DNA of 64,000 nt from Chryseosolibacter histidinae. GTDB taxonomy: Bacteria > Bacteroidota > Bacteroidia > Cytophagales > Cyclobacteriaceae. The DNA lies in NCBI RefSeq assembly GCF_018598225.1, contig NZ_JAHESF010000026.1, positions 1-64,000 on the forward strand. The letters are read 5' to 3'. The first letter of the stretch is position 1. Every line of letters begins with the position of its first letter. Below, piece by piece: positions 1-7,485 of this stretch. Position numbers and translations under genes: made by a program. The notes under the pieces are model-generated. The model ran no database searches, had not been told where the DNA came from, and saw nothing but the letters and a program-made list of their open reading frames with translations.

Positions 1-60
1 AATCCGGGGGGTCAACTTGCAGCAACAGGGGGTCAATCAAAAATGGAATGAGGGGTCAAT
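1..60. mobile_element. Possible IS21-type terminal repeats, element truncated by window edge
   Basis: Three direct copies of a GGGGTCAA-type word occur with GGTCAA at 10-15, 31-36 and 54-59, spaced 21 and 23 bases. Multiple terminal repeats of about 20 bp carrying this word are typical of the ends of IS21-family elements in Bacteroidota. Only this end is in the window, so the transposase genes (istA/istB) cannot be seen. The family assignment rests on the repeat pattern alone. Confidence 0.4.
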
Positions 61-440
61 GCTCGCAGGAATAGCTAATACACCTCTCTTTTTGCCAAAA
101 TAGGTAATCGTTTTTGCTTTGAAGGTATTACTCCGTTTTTCACTCTACACGGATGAATTGAGGAACTCGTCCTTATCTTTTTCCTTTACAATTACTCGGA
201 ATGATCCAATCCCCATCAGGTAACGTGAATTTACTCATAGTTTTACTAGTTTAGAGTAGTTTGTGGTTCATGCTGCCAGGCTACTCTGACCACGTCGAAG
301 GTGAGGTGATGCTGTTTTAATCAGTACAAAAATAGGTGAGCGAAAGAATAGCAGCAGGCGCACTTTAATAGTCATGAAGTTCATAGTCTTCTTTACGAAG
401 CTTTCTGTTGTACTACTGGAAAAATTAATGGGAAAGATCG
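61..440. other. Intergenic, no gene recognised
   Basis: This stretch lies between the insertion-sequence-like end and the minus-strand operon that ends at 441. The reading frames in it are short, with unconvincing composition. I see no hairpin followed by a T-run. It may be debris from the insertion event. Confidence 0.4.
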
Positions 441-812
441 TTACTGTCGATTGGCAGCACTTGGGTTTTCTTTGGTCTTCCAACGGCGGTATTCGTTGGT
501 ATATCGTGCCCTAAAGCTTTCCATTGCCGCATTAAACTGACCAATTACCAAAATAGCATCACTATTGGTTGGTAGTGACTCGTCATTGAGCAAATCAAGG
601 AACTGGCTAGTGGGTTGACTTTTCAGCATGTCTTTAACCTGTAAGAGAACTCTGTTGATATTTTTAACTTTGAATTTATTAAGTGGCTCGTCAGGTTTCT
701 TTTTAGAAAAGTCCTTCATTTCTTCATACACGGCTTCCATGAGTTTTGACAACATCAAAAACTGATCGACTTCTGCATCTGAAGGGAACTGATCTGCCTG
801 AGATTTAGCCAT
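441..812 (-). CDS. Small hypothetical protein, paralogue of its upstream neighbour
   Basis: A 123-residue soluble protein with no signal peptide or membrane segment, predicted mostly helical. It is clearly related to the 140-residue protein encoded just upstream: both carry an LNKFK block, then a VN/IN-x-VL stretch, then LP-x-NSD followed by an LVI-x-Q block and ME-x-x-R near the end. It starts one base after the stop of that gene, so the two are translationally linked. It is the last gene of a three-gene operon headed by a nuclease-like protein. I do not recognise the family; a partner or immunity role in a defence system is only an inference. Confidence 0.7.
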   Translation of the reverse strand: MAKSQADQFPSDAEVDQFLMLSKLMEAVYEEMKDFSKKKPDEPLNKFKVKNINRVLLQVKDMLKSQPTSQFLDLLNDESLPTNSDAILVIGQFNAAMESFRARYTNEYRRWKTKENPSAANRQ

Positions 813-813
813 A

Positions 814-1236
814 TTATTTTATTTTTTTTGGAGAAAATGTTTCCTTTTCGGTGCCTTTCCAATACCAGTATGTCTTATCAATTTTGCCGGCAGCGCTGTA
901 CTCAACCTTAGATTGAATATTCTCGACTCGTAAGTTTTCCATGCATTGTATATATTGAGCGATAACAAGAACGACATCGCTGTTTGAGGGAAGTTGATCT
1001 GCGTCGAAGGATTGGAAACCTGGAAAGGGCCGATATGTGTCACCCAATATTGCATTCGCTTCTATCAAAACCTGGTTTACGAGGCTCAATTTAAACTTGT
1101 TTAAGGCATCATTTTGGAATTTTTGAGAAAGTGCGCCTATCTCGCTATGAAATGCTTCCAATTGACCAGATACCTTTTCAAACTGTTTAATTCTTTCCGC
1201 TGTCATTTTCATAATTGCATGTTTTATGAAGGGCAT
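814..1236 (-). CDS. Small hypothetical protein, first member of a paralogous pair
   Basis: A 140-residue soluble protein, middle gene of a minus-strand operon. Its start overlaps the end of the upstream nuclease-like gene by 13 bases, and its stop is followed almost at once by the start of its paralogue at 812. Shared landmarks with the paralogue are LNKFK, VNQVL, LPSNSD, LVIAQ and ME-x-LR. The C-terminal extension (YWYWKG and a Lys-rich tail) is not shared. No known domain is recognised. The overlapping starts argue that the three products are made together and probably act together. Confidence 0.7.
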   Translation of the reverse strand: MPFIKHAIMKMTAERIKQFEKVSGQLEAFHSEIGALSQKFQNDALNKFKLSLVNQVLIEANAILGDTYRPFPGFQSFDADQLPSNSDVVLVIAQYIQCMENLRVENIQSKVEYSAAGKIDKTYWYWKGTEKETFSPKKIK

Positions 1237-2597
1237 GCCCGAATAAATTCAATGTATTTCTTTTTTATAACTTCGATCGGGTATCTTTGTTTGCTTTCAA
1301 ACACTTGGGTCATCATCGACAGATCTGAGTCATCCAGTATCAATATACATCTTCTTTGACCCGACCAAAGGTCGATTGTATTTTTGAATATCTTTGACAA
1401 AGGGGCCTTTCTGGTTATTATTATTCCGAATCTCCCAAATTGGTCATTTAAGTATCGATTTAATTGAAATATGTGATCTCTTGTGAGTTCTTCTACATTT
1501 TTTAGCTCCATCACAATTTGCCTGCAGTCGTAAGCTTCATAAATTTCTTTCAAGAAATCCAGTGATCTGTTATTGTAGAAAACGAGATCTCTTATTAATA
1601 CACCTGAATCAGTCCGACTTTGCTCTGCTGCAAAATCCAAATGTGGATATACTAGCGATGCCATTAGTTGACAAACGTTATCTTCATATTTTCTGTCAGC
1701 ATTCTCCGTCTTTCCAGTTGGAAGTTTGATTATTGTGGCCAACTTCCCTTTTGCCGATGTTATCGGAATTTGATTAAATAATGGATCGTTTTTGCACTGC
1801 TCTATTTGCTTTTCTTTTATTTTCGTATAAGTCTGAACGATGTCATAATTTTTTCTATTAAAATTCAAAAGCCTTACCCTGTTTGGAAATTCGTCACCTT
1901 CCTTATGAATGTTTTTTACATAATAGTTATCGAAGTAATCGTCAGGATTTATCCAAGGACTAAACTTTAACCACCTTTTAGGAACAAATAGTATTGGAGA
2001 ACTAGTGTTTGGATTAATTGGTAGGTATGTTTTCTCCGAGTTGAACTTGTTACTCCTAACGTCATAAACATTTTCGAGAATCACTTTTTCTATTGGAATT
2101 CCATGTTTTTCTGACTGTTCAATCGTAAAGTCAATAAGGAATGATTGAAGGTAATTGCAGGCGATGTCACTGACGCGATCCTTAGAAAAGCTGTCCACCA
2201 ATAATTGAATCTCTTCGAAATGGCTAAACCCTACTTTTCCCAGTTGTGGAATGTGTTTAAAAACGCTTAAAACACTTCTTGCTAGCTTTTCTCCAATCTT
2301 CTTACCTGTCTTGGTCTTGGAATTTCCTAATCCAACTTCATTGCATTCTGAAGCCCTGATTAAAATTTCAATCGCCTGTTTTTCATTTCCAGCTGTTATT
2401 AGGCTGCCTAGAAAATTGAAACTATTTGTAATTGTTAAATGTAGTGAGTTGTCTTGTTGGGAGGGCGATTTCCATAATAGGAAAGGGTCTACATATAAGG
2501 GGATGTCCTCGTCGATAAAAGGAATAGCAAAATCTACATCTTCTTGCGTAACTGGTATTCGGTGAAAGTCATTTAGTCTAGGTCGGATTATACTCAT
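1224..2597 (-). CDS. Putative PD-(D/E)XK nuclease-like protein
   Basis: About 457 residues from the ATG at 2597 (an ATG at 2627 would add ten residues; the later one is preferred because the conserved-looking sequence IIRPRLNDF begins there). The N-terminal half is of unknown type. The C-terminal part (from roughly residue 320) contains a RDLVFYN strand followed 27 residues later by VMELKN, an arrangement of D...E-x-K typical of restriction-endonuclease-fold nucleases, with a Glu-rich helix and an IIITRK strand after it. It heads an operon with two small paralogous proteins inside a genomic island beside other defence-like genes. Catalytic function is inferred from the motif only. Confidence 0.65.
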   Translation of the reverse strand: MSIIRPRLNDFHRIPVTQEDVDFAIPFIDEDIPLYVDPFLLWKSPSQQDNSLHLTITNSFNFLGSLITAGNEKQAIEILIRASECNEVGLGNSKTKTGKKIGEKLARSVLSVFKHIPQLGKVGFSHFEEIQLLVDSFSKDRVSDIACNYLQSFLIDFTIEQSEKHGIPIEKVILENVYDVRSNKFNSEKTYLPINPNTSSPILFVPKRWLKFSPWINPDDYFDNYYVKNIHKEGDEFPNRVRLLNFNRKNYDIVQTYTKIKEKQIEQCKNDPLFNQIPITSAKGKLATIIKLPTGKTENADRKYEDNVCQLMASLVYPHLDFAAEQSRTDSGVLIRDLVFYNNRSLDFLKEIYEAYDCRQIVMELKNVEELTRDHIFQLNRYLNDQFGRFGIIITRKAPLSKIFKNTIDLWSGQRRCILILDDSDLSMMTQVFESKQRYPIEVIKKKYIEFIRACPS

Positions 2598-2697
2598 CGC
2601 TAAGTTAGGCGTTTTTCTGTCGAGCATTTGCTATTCTTGCCGAAGAACAACCGTATGAAACCTATCAGGAGAATTGCATCACGTAAAATCAATCATC

Positions 2698-2920
2698 TTA
2701 CTTGTCTTTCACAGGCGTTGGTATTATTAAATCATGGATGTTGATCCCTAATATGATTGCCATCTTGCGCAGAAGCTTAAGCGATGGTTGCGACTCATTT
2801 TTGCAAAACCTATAAATAGTATTAGGAGAAACACCAATCATTCTCGGCAAAGTCCTTCTGAGCTATTTCTTTCTCAACCAAGACTAGCTTTAAACGATTA
2901 ATTTTCTCCTTTTCGGCCAT
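2698..2920 (-). pseudogene. Frameshifted Cro/C1-type HTH regulator
   Basis: Starting at the ATG at 2920, the frame reads MAEKEKINRLK through KDFAE and then runs into a stop. In the next frame the sequence continues as MIGVSPNTIYRF through LLRKMAIILGINIHDLI to a stop at 2698, exactly what a 70-residue XRE-family helix-turn-helix protein should look like. Removing one A from GAGAATGATT at the junction restores the whole protein. It is therefore a one-base insertion, either a real inactivating mutation or a sequencing error. It lies upstream of the nuclease operon and may have regulated it. Confidence 0.7.
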
Positions 2921-3096
2921 TTGAATCCAATGAATTAAGACAAAATATAAATCATTGGATTCATTAATGAAAAGCAACTTCCTGTCAGTCAGTGCCTTAA
3001 GCAGTTAAAAATCTACCCGTATTAATTATTAATCATCAAGTTATGGAGATTAACAATTAAATTATGTAGATTTATAGATGTAATAAATTTTCATTT

Positions 3097-3435
3097 ATGA
3101 ATCTCCAATATCTCAATTTAGACCTTTATGACATTCCTGAGGATGCCAAAACACAAGTCACAGTCTTCCTGATCGCCGCAGAACTCAAGACGCGGAAATT
3201 GACTAATTCGCTGGCCAGTATTGGATGCGAAACCTGTTTCTGCACGCCAGACTTATGTGATGTAATTCTCGCTTTTGCGGGGTTTGATGATCGCCCCAAT
3301 GAGTTGTATGAATACTACTTTGAATTGCTGGACGAGTACTGTGATAAGGTCACGCACGAAAATGACACCCCTATTGAAGAGGCATATGCCATTTATAACC
3401 GGTTGAGACAGGAAAAAAACAAGCTTCTAAACTGA
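3097..3435 (+). CDS. Hypothetical protein, 112 residues
   Basis: A soluble acidic protein with no signal peptide. The C-terminal half is helical and Glu/Tyr-rich (YEYYFELLDEY) and ends with a basic helix. A cluster of three cysteines (CETCFC) near residue 47 is notable, but no metal-site family is recognised. It is followed 37 bases later by a small HTH gene on the same strand, and the two probably form one transcription unit in the island's regulatory block. Confidence 0.6.
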   Translation: MNLQYLNLDLYDIPEDAKTQVTVFLIAAELKTRKLTNSLASIGCETCFCTPDLCDVILAFAGFDDRPNELYEYYFELLDEYCDKVTHENDTPIEEAYAIYNRLRQEKNKLLN

Positions 3436-3472
3436 CTTTCAGATTTTGATACACTCCAACCATCTAATGATC

Positions 3473-3718
3473 ATGCCCAAAGAATTTAATCGCAAAATGT
3501 ACTTGCAAACTTTCGGAGCCAAACTGCGATCACTCAGATTGTCTCGAAATATCAATGTTGCTGTTGTAGTCCGGGAAGTAAAAATTTCGCCTGCTGAATT
3601 GATTCTTGCGGAAAAAGGAAGGGCAGATCTCTATGCAGATAAGCTGGCCAGCCTTTGTATGTTTTATGGGGCTGATCCTAGCGAGATGCTCAAAGGGTTA
3701 CCAGGATTTGACGATTAG
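3473..3718 (+). CDS. XRE-family HTH transcriptional regulator, small
   Basis: An 81-residue protein from the ATG at 3473 (an upstream TTG or the ATG at 3467 is possible). It has the layout of a Cro/C1 helix-turn-helix: FGAKLRSLRLSRNINVAVVVREV, then ISPAELILAEKGRADLYADKLASLCMFYG and a short tail. The middle helix pair is the usual DNA-contacting unit. The last 21 bases overlap, convergently, the 3' end of the minus-strand gene ending at 3698. It is probably a local repressor of the island. Motif recognition is good; target and role are unknown. Confidence 0.7.
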   Translation: MPKEFNRKMYLQTFGAKLRSLRLSRNINVAVVVREVKISPAELILAEKGRADLYADKLASLCMFYGADPSEMLKGLPGFDD

Positions 3719-4147
3719 ATCTTGAGACGGGGTAGCACTCTTATCGGGGTGAGACTGAAGCCATGCAAAAGCCTCGTTAAATGAATTATTGCAGGAATCA
3801 AACAACCTGATGTTTACGATCCCACCGAGTGGAACGGCTTTTCTTGCTGATATTTCTGCAAAGACGTCCGGCGAAAGTATCCAGGAAAAGTAGCGCAAGC
3901 CTGCGTTCGCCATATCAGGAAACCACCTATTGGCGGTCCATTCAGAAGAATCCGTCCACGGACCTTCCACCCTCGAATTGTCATTCAGGACCTTTATCAC
4001 TCGTTTTTGCTTTAGCTGTTCCAAGATAATGAAGCCGGAGTGTACCAGGTCTTTCTGGTATTGGTAGCCAATCCAATTACAATACAGATACCTGTCGATA
4101 CTGTCGTAGTAGATCTCTATGTTATGCGCCTTGTGCAAAAGCTCCAT
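3698..4147 (-). CDS. SpoIIAA-like (STAS-type) hypothetical protein
   Basis: A 149-residue soluble alpha/beta protein. It shares a pattern with the protein encoded at 4240-4641: an N-terminal strand carrying a W-x-G, a central W(F)P(D/E) motif, an AG(L/V)R turn, a DVFAE helix start and a C-terminal (I)R(L/M)F strand followed by an AWL/QWL helix. Bacteroidota encode many proteins of about 130 residues of this kind, thought to have a SpoIIAA/STAS-like fold and a signalling or anti-anti-sigma-like role. The fold is inferred from pattern only. It converges with the small HTH gene, overlapping it by 21 bases. Confidence 0.55.
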   Translation of the reverse strand: MELLHKAHNIEIYYDSIDRYLYCNWIGYQYQKDLVHSGFIILEQLKQKRVIKVLNDNSRVEGPWTDSSEWTANRWFPDMANAGLRYFSWILSPDVFAEISARKAVPLGGIVNIRLFDSCNNSFNEAFAWLQSHPDKSATPSQDLIVKSW

Positions 4148-4239
4148 ACTTCACTTACGGTCCCGTGTATGGCTATTAACGGATTTTTAACGCCAACCGT
4201 TTGGCTTTATTGCTAAAACGTGATGTAGCCTGGCGAATC

Positions 4240-4641
4240 TCAAGGGGTTAAAAGCCATTGCACACAGTCTTCTGTCGTAGTAAACATCCGAATCGTCAGG
4301 TTCCTATTTGAAGCCTCACTATTGACCCTTCTTACGGTAGCTTCGGCAAACACGTCATTAGCAACGACGGCTCCCACTTTTCTAACACCAATGTTTTCTA
4401 TCTCAGGAAACCAACCTCTGACCAAATAGTTCTGAACTTCCAAAGACAGGATGCCGAGGTCCCTATGCTCACTCATGTGCATTTTGATTTCAAGATCCTT
4501 GAACAAATGCGTCATAAAGCCGCAGCCTGCCCTCACTTCTTCAAGTGTCAAAAAACCAGTCCACTTTGCTACAACTATTCCATTGAATGCATCGATGAAA
4601 ATGGTAACATAGGGCGTTTGCATCAGGTTAACTCTATTCAT
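4240..4641 (-). CDS. SpoIIAA-like (STAS-type) hypothetical protein, paralogue
   Basis: A 133-residue protein related to the one at 3698-4147 through the shared motifs WTGFLT (compare CNWIGY), GWFPEIENIGVRK, DVFAE and IRMF...VQWL. It is transcribed in the same direction, with 92 bases between the two genes. No signal peptide or membrane segment is present. Two diverged copies side by side suggest an old tandem duplication or a two-protein pathway. No biochemical function can be assigned from the sequence. Confidence 0.55.
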   Translation of the reverse strand: MNRVNLMQTPYVTIFIDAFNGIVVAKWTGFLTLEEVRAGCGFMTHLFKDLEIKMHMSEHRDLGILSLEVQNYLVRGWFPEIENIGVRKVGAVVANDVFAEATVRRVNSEASNRNLTIRMFTTTEDCVQWLLTP

Positions 4642-4685
4642 TGCGCTGGGAAGTAAGCGGTGCGATTTTGAATAATGTCAAAATG

Positions 4686-5186
4686 TTAAAACGTCAAATC
4701 TCTAAAAGTCTCTAAAAGTTTTGTTTTACCTTCGGCCAATGTCCGTTTTGCTTGTTTTGTATTTGATGAATTGCCTTTTTCACTTTCAAGTTTTTTGATC
4801 TCGTCAGCGAACGTGAGGATGACCTGTGCCATTCTGTTAACTTCCAGCTGAAAACGATCGGTCATTCTGCCAACCAACTCTTCATTCTTCTCCTTCAAAA
4901 ATATTTTATCATTATATACCTCATACCTGATTGGAAGGTTACGAAAGAAGTAATTGAAGTCCAGGTTGAAGTGGTCTCCAAGTTTAGCAATCTGCTGCGG
5001 AGTAGCATTTCGCTCGCCTCTTCGGATTTTATTTAGCGCCGTCGAGTCCGAGTCGATGACTACACTGAGTGCACGCTCACTGTCCGGTTTCAATCCACTG
5101 GCAGTATTTTTTCGGAGAATAGTATCGGCTATCTTCAGAAACCTCGTGTTTATCAATGAAGTTTTTTTACTCAACTTTCTAGCCAT
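4686..5186 (-). CDS. Phage-repressor-like HTH regulator with C-terminal coiled coil
   Basis: A 166-residue protein starting at MARKLSK (ATG at 5186; an upstream ATG at 5222 would place the start inside an operator-like dyad, so the inner start is preferred). Residues about 30-80 form an HTH (ALSVVIDSDSTALNKIRRGERNATPQQIAKLGDHFN), with STALNKIRRG resembling a repressor recognition helix. The second half is Glu/Lys-rich and probably coiled-coil. Two copies of a palindrome, GAGGGC-N5-GCCCTC, lie at 28-46 and about 172-192 bases upstream of its start and are the obvious candidates for autoregulatory operators. It probably controls the divergent island genes. Confidence 0.7.
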   Translation of the reverse strand: MARKLSKKTSLINTRFLKIADTILRKNTASGLKPDSERALSVVIDSDSTALNKIRRGERNATPQQIAKLGDHFNLDFNYFFRNLPIRYEVYNDKIFLKEKNEELVGRMTDRFQLEVNRMAQVILTFADEIKKLESEKGNSSNTKQAKRTLAEGKTKLLETFRDLTF

Positions 5187-5213
5187 GATGTTATAAGTTT
5201 TCAGAATACCCCC

Positions 5214-5232
5214 TGAGGGCAAATCGCCCTCA
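5214..5232. promoter_or_regulatory. Operator-like dyad 1
   Basis: A perfect inverted repeat with 7-base arms TGAGGGC (5214-5220) and GCCCTCA (5226-5232) around the centre AAATC, 28 bases upstream of the HTH gene that starts at 5186. The same arms recur at 5359-5377 with the centre reversed (GATTT). Confidence 0.6.
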
Positions 5233-5357
5233 TACTTAAACGTTTTGTTATCAATGATAGATATACAAATTCAAAAAAATGGGCAAAGAAATTGTATTGA
5301 ACCTTTGCTGGAATTATATTAGATAGCCATTCGAGCCCAGAGAGTCAAAGTTCAGAT

Positions 5358-5378
5358 GTGAGGGCGATTTGCCCTCAC
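5358..5378. promoter_or_regulatory. Operator-like dyad 2
   Basis: A perfect inverted repeat with 8-base arms GTGAGGGC (5358-5365) and GCCCTCAC (5371-5378) around the centre GATTT. It is the reverse-orientation twin of the site at 5214-5232; the centres are about 145 bases apart. The two sites bracket an AT-rich intergenic region likely to hold the promoters of the HTH gene and of the rightward genes, an arrangement like a two-operator genetic switch. Confidence 0.6.
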
Positions 5379-5498
5379 TGCGTGTGTGAGGATTAAAAAA
5401 AGATTAAAAAATCAATCCTATTCCTAAAAAATCGTGAAGAATCGTAACACCGTTATTACAAATGATGGTACGTTAACGTTTAAGATAAATACAACCTT

Positions 5499-5663
5499 TT
5501 GTATGGCGTATCATGGCCGACGCTGCAACGTTGGCTAAGAAGGATATCCCATCTCCTCGGTGAGAAGGACGGCCACTTCTGGAGTGCTAAGCAAGTCGAG
5601 ATCATTTTCAACCATTTTGGCTGGCCGGAGACAGATCATGGGAATTATAGCAAAGCGAACTGA
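5499..5663 (+). CDS. Tiny DUF4248-like protein, non-ATG start
   Basis: An open frame of 54 residues beginning at a TTG (5499) in which YGVSWPTLQRWL is followed by LGEKDGHFWSAKQVEIIF and FGWPE. This resembles the small DUF4248 proteins of Bacteroidota, which have a helix-turn-helix-like N-terminus (Tyr, Trp, Leu-Arg-Arg-Trp) and a Q-V-E-x-I-x-x-x-x-G-x-P ending. There is an in-frame stop 15 bases upstream and no ATG in a sensible position, so it either uses TTG or is a truncated copy. It sits between the operator-like dyads and the virus-like operon, a typical place for a small regulator. Confidence 0.4.
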   Translation: MYGVSWPTLQRWLRRISHLLGEKDGHFWSAKQVEIIFNHFGWPETDHGNYSKAN

Positions 5664-5791
5664 GATCCTTTATTTTCTCCCATTCGGCGTATGGATTTGC
5701 ACTAAAAAATGAATCTTAATTGTGGGTTCGAAATTGGCATCACGAATGTGCCCTTGAACTACTTCGCTCTTACTTGAAAATGCGGGAGCCA

Positions 5792-6544
5792 CTATTCAAA
5801 AATTCCTTTGCTCTGGGCGACGATATAAAGGACTAATAAAAGAGTGGCGATAGCTGCTGGTATAAAGATACGTTGCCAAAAAGTTAAATTAGGGAAGAGC
5901 AAACTTTCGGTTGTTAATATTGCAGACCCAACACCAAAAAACACTGTTGCTCTTTTTAGTATCTTACTTTTAAAAAGTTTGGAAATTTTAGATGCTCCCC
6001 TTTTAGCATAAGGATCTTTTAATCCATGTTCAAGTAGATTTTTCCTAATTGCCTTCATGTCGAGAGAAACGGAAGCCTTGTATGCTTTATAGGATGCATA
6101 AGTAACTGACCCAGGTGTCGCACTATCTTGGAGTCTTTTCATTATTTCGGTTGAATCTTTGTCCATGCTTGCTAGTATCCAGTTCACAAAATCATCGCTG
6201 TTATACTCCATGTCGTCTAGGCGAGTGAAGGAATTTTCATACGTATCTAGGTTGCTCTGATAAATAATGGGTCTTTGATTACTATCAGGCCTATTCTTTT
6301 CAACACTTCGCAACGGTTGGCTAATAGAGTCAATATTGTTTAGCTCAGAAGTTTTCTCATCAAATGATTTCATGGCAGCAATATACGCTGCATCAGGTAT
6401 GGACGTATTGTCTAATAGACTTACTGACGGAGTTGTTGAAAAAGACTTACTCAAAGTTGTGGTATGGAAAAATAGAAAATATCCTACCACAAGGAAGCTC
6501 ACCAACCAAATGGTAATAGCGATCACGACTACCTTTCCTTTCAT
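5792..6544 (-). CDS. Membrane protein of unknown function, 250 residues
   Basis: An N-terminal membrane segment (residues about 5-27, VVVIAITIWLVSFLVVGYFL) is followed by about 160 residues of polar, helical, probably extracytoplasmic sequence and two C-terminal membrane segments (about 197-215 and 222-243). No enzyme motif is recognised. The gene points away from the virus-like operon and shares a roughly 195-base intergenic region with it. In an integrated virus such a gene often gives surface exclusion or another lysogenic trait, but that is speculation. Confidence 0.55.
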   Translation of the reverse strand: MKGKVVVIAITIWLVSFLVVGYFLFFHTTTLSKSFSTTPSVSLLDNTSIPDAAYIAAMKSFDEKTSELNNIDSISQPLRSVEKNRPDSNQRPIIYQSNLDTYENSFTRLDDMEYNSDDFVNWILASMDKDSTEIMKRLQDSATPGSVTYASYKAYKASVSLDMKAIRKNLLEHGLKDPYAKRGASKISKLFKSKILKRATVFFGVGSAILTTESLLFPNLTFWQRIFIPAAIATLLLVLYIVAQSKGIFE

Positions 6545-6648
6545 AAAGCTAGCATTCTAAGCATTGTTTGATACTACGCGAAGCAAATTGGAGATACCAG
6601 TCGAATTTAAATCTTAAAGATCAGACACCAAAGGAAATATGCTTCTGA

Positions 6649-6703
6649 AATCGTAAAAAATCCATCTAATCCCATCTTAGTCGATCTGAATCGTAAAAAA
6701 TCC
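6649..6703. repeat. 15-bp direct repeat pair spaced 40 bp, upstream of virus-like operon
   Basis: The word AATCGTAAAAAATCC occurs at 6649-6663 and again at 6689-6703, exactly 40 bases apart and each preceded by CTG(A). It lies 37 to 90 bases upstream of the first gene of the long plus-strand operon (6740). Related words (AAAAAATCGT and GAATCGTAAC) occur near 5425-5450, ahead of the DUF4248-like gene. Spacing of four helical turns suggests binding sites for one regulator on one face of the DNA. Confidence 0.5.
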
Positions 6704-6739
6704 TAACAGTGAGTTCTGCGACCGTTGCACATTTGATCC

Positions 6740-6973
6740 ATGAACACGGACATACAACACAATCAAGGAACTGGTAACTGGGTTGCATTTCTTTTGGGAG
6801 CCATTTTTAATGTGCTCGCCAGTATCAACTTCAACATGCTGTTAGAACACGCGATAATCGCCGTCATAGGCGGTGTAATCTGGCTGATCTTCCAAATCAT
6901 TGCAAACAGAATACTGAAGAAAGATTCGCAGCCAAAGTTTCATAAAAGAAAGAAAACACATGGCAAGGATTAG
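6740..6973 (+). CDS. Small membrane protein, first gene of virus-like operon
   Basis: 77 residues with two hydrophobic segments (about 13-33 and 37-57) and a strongly basic C-terminus (KFHKRKKTHGKD). Size, two-helix hairpin and basic tail resemble small membrane proteins of membrane-containing phages, and also holins. It overlaps the next gene by 14 bases, which points to translational coupling. There is no family-level recognition. Its position ahead of the structural-type genes rather than beside the lysis genes makes holin a weaker guess than virion membrane protein. Confidence 0.6.
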   Translation: MNTDIQHNQGTGNWVAFLLGAIFNVLASINFNMLLEHAIIAVIGGVIWLIFQIIANRILKKDSQPKFHKRKKTHGKD

Positions 6974-7445
6974 GAACATAGCGATCGGCGTTGGTGCCGT
7001 TGCAGCGCTTGCCTACGGTGCAACTTATCTGCTGAAGTTGAATCGACTTTCGGCAGAACTTGAGACTATGACCAAGATCAATATTCACCGGGTTACGCTT
7101 GACGGCATAGAGTTGCGAATTGATGTGACCTTGAAGAACCCTTCCGGGGGAAGTATCAATGTAAAGCATCCCTTTGTAAAGATGATGTATAAGGGTAGCA
7201 CCATCGCCTCATCCCAAGTCAAGGATGTGAATATTCTGATTCCAAAGTTCAGCGAAGTGACCATGGAGCCGGTGATGATCAAACTGGGATTCATTTCGCT
7301 GGCAACCCAAGTGCCGGCGCTGCTTAATGAATATCGGAGTTCAGGAATGATGACACTGGAAGTGAGAACTGTTACAACGATCAATGACAGTTTTCCCTAC
7401 TCAAAAACAGATACTTTAAATATTGGCGGCGGAAAACAAGCCTAA
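6960..7445 (+). CDS. LEA14-like (LEA_2 / WHy-type) membrane-anchored protein
   Basis: 161 residues. An N-terminal membrane anchor (about 5-25, NIAIGVGAVAALAYGATYLL) precedes a beta-sandwich-like domain with the hallmark of LEA type 2 proteins: LRIDVTLKNPSGGSINVKHPFVKMMYKG, then alternating hydrophobic strands. LEA_2/WHy domains are fibronectin-like folds also found in bacterial envelope proteins. It overlaps the first gene of the operon. Here it may be a membrane-tethered virion or assembly protein; the domain call is moderate and the role inferred. Confidence 0.6.
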   Translation: MARIRNIAIGVGAVAALAYGATYLLKLNRLSAELETMTKINIHRVTLDGIELRIDVTLKNPSGGSINVKHPFVKMMYKGSTIASSQVKDVNILIPKFSEVTMEPVMIKLGFISLATQVPALLNEYRSSGMMTLEVRTVTTINDSFPYSKTDTLNIGGGKQA

Positions 7446-7485
7446 GCGCGTAGGCAAGGTGATGTGTAAATAAGAATGGTAAAGT

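Noticed and set aside
268-483. 71-residue minus-strand frame
   Set aside because: Composition is not protein-like, it overlaps the end of the more convincing gene at 441-812, and no motif is visible.
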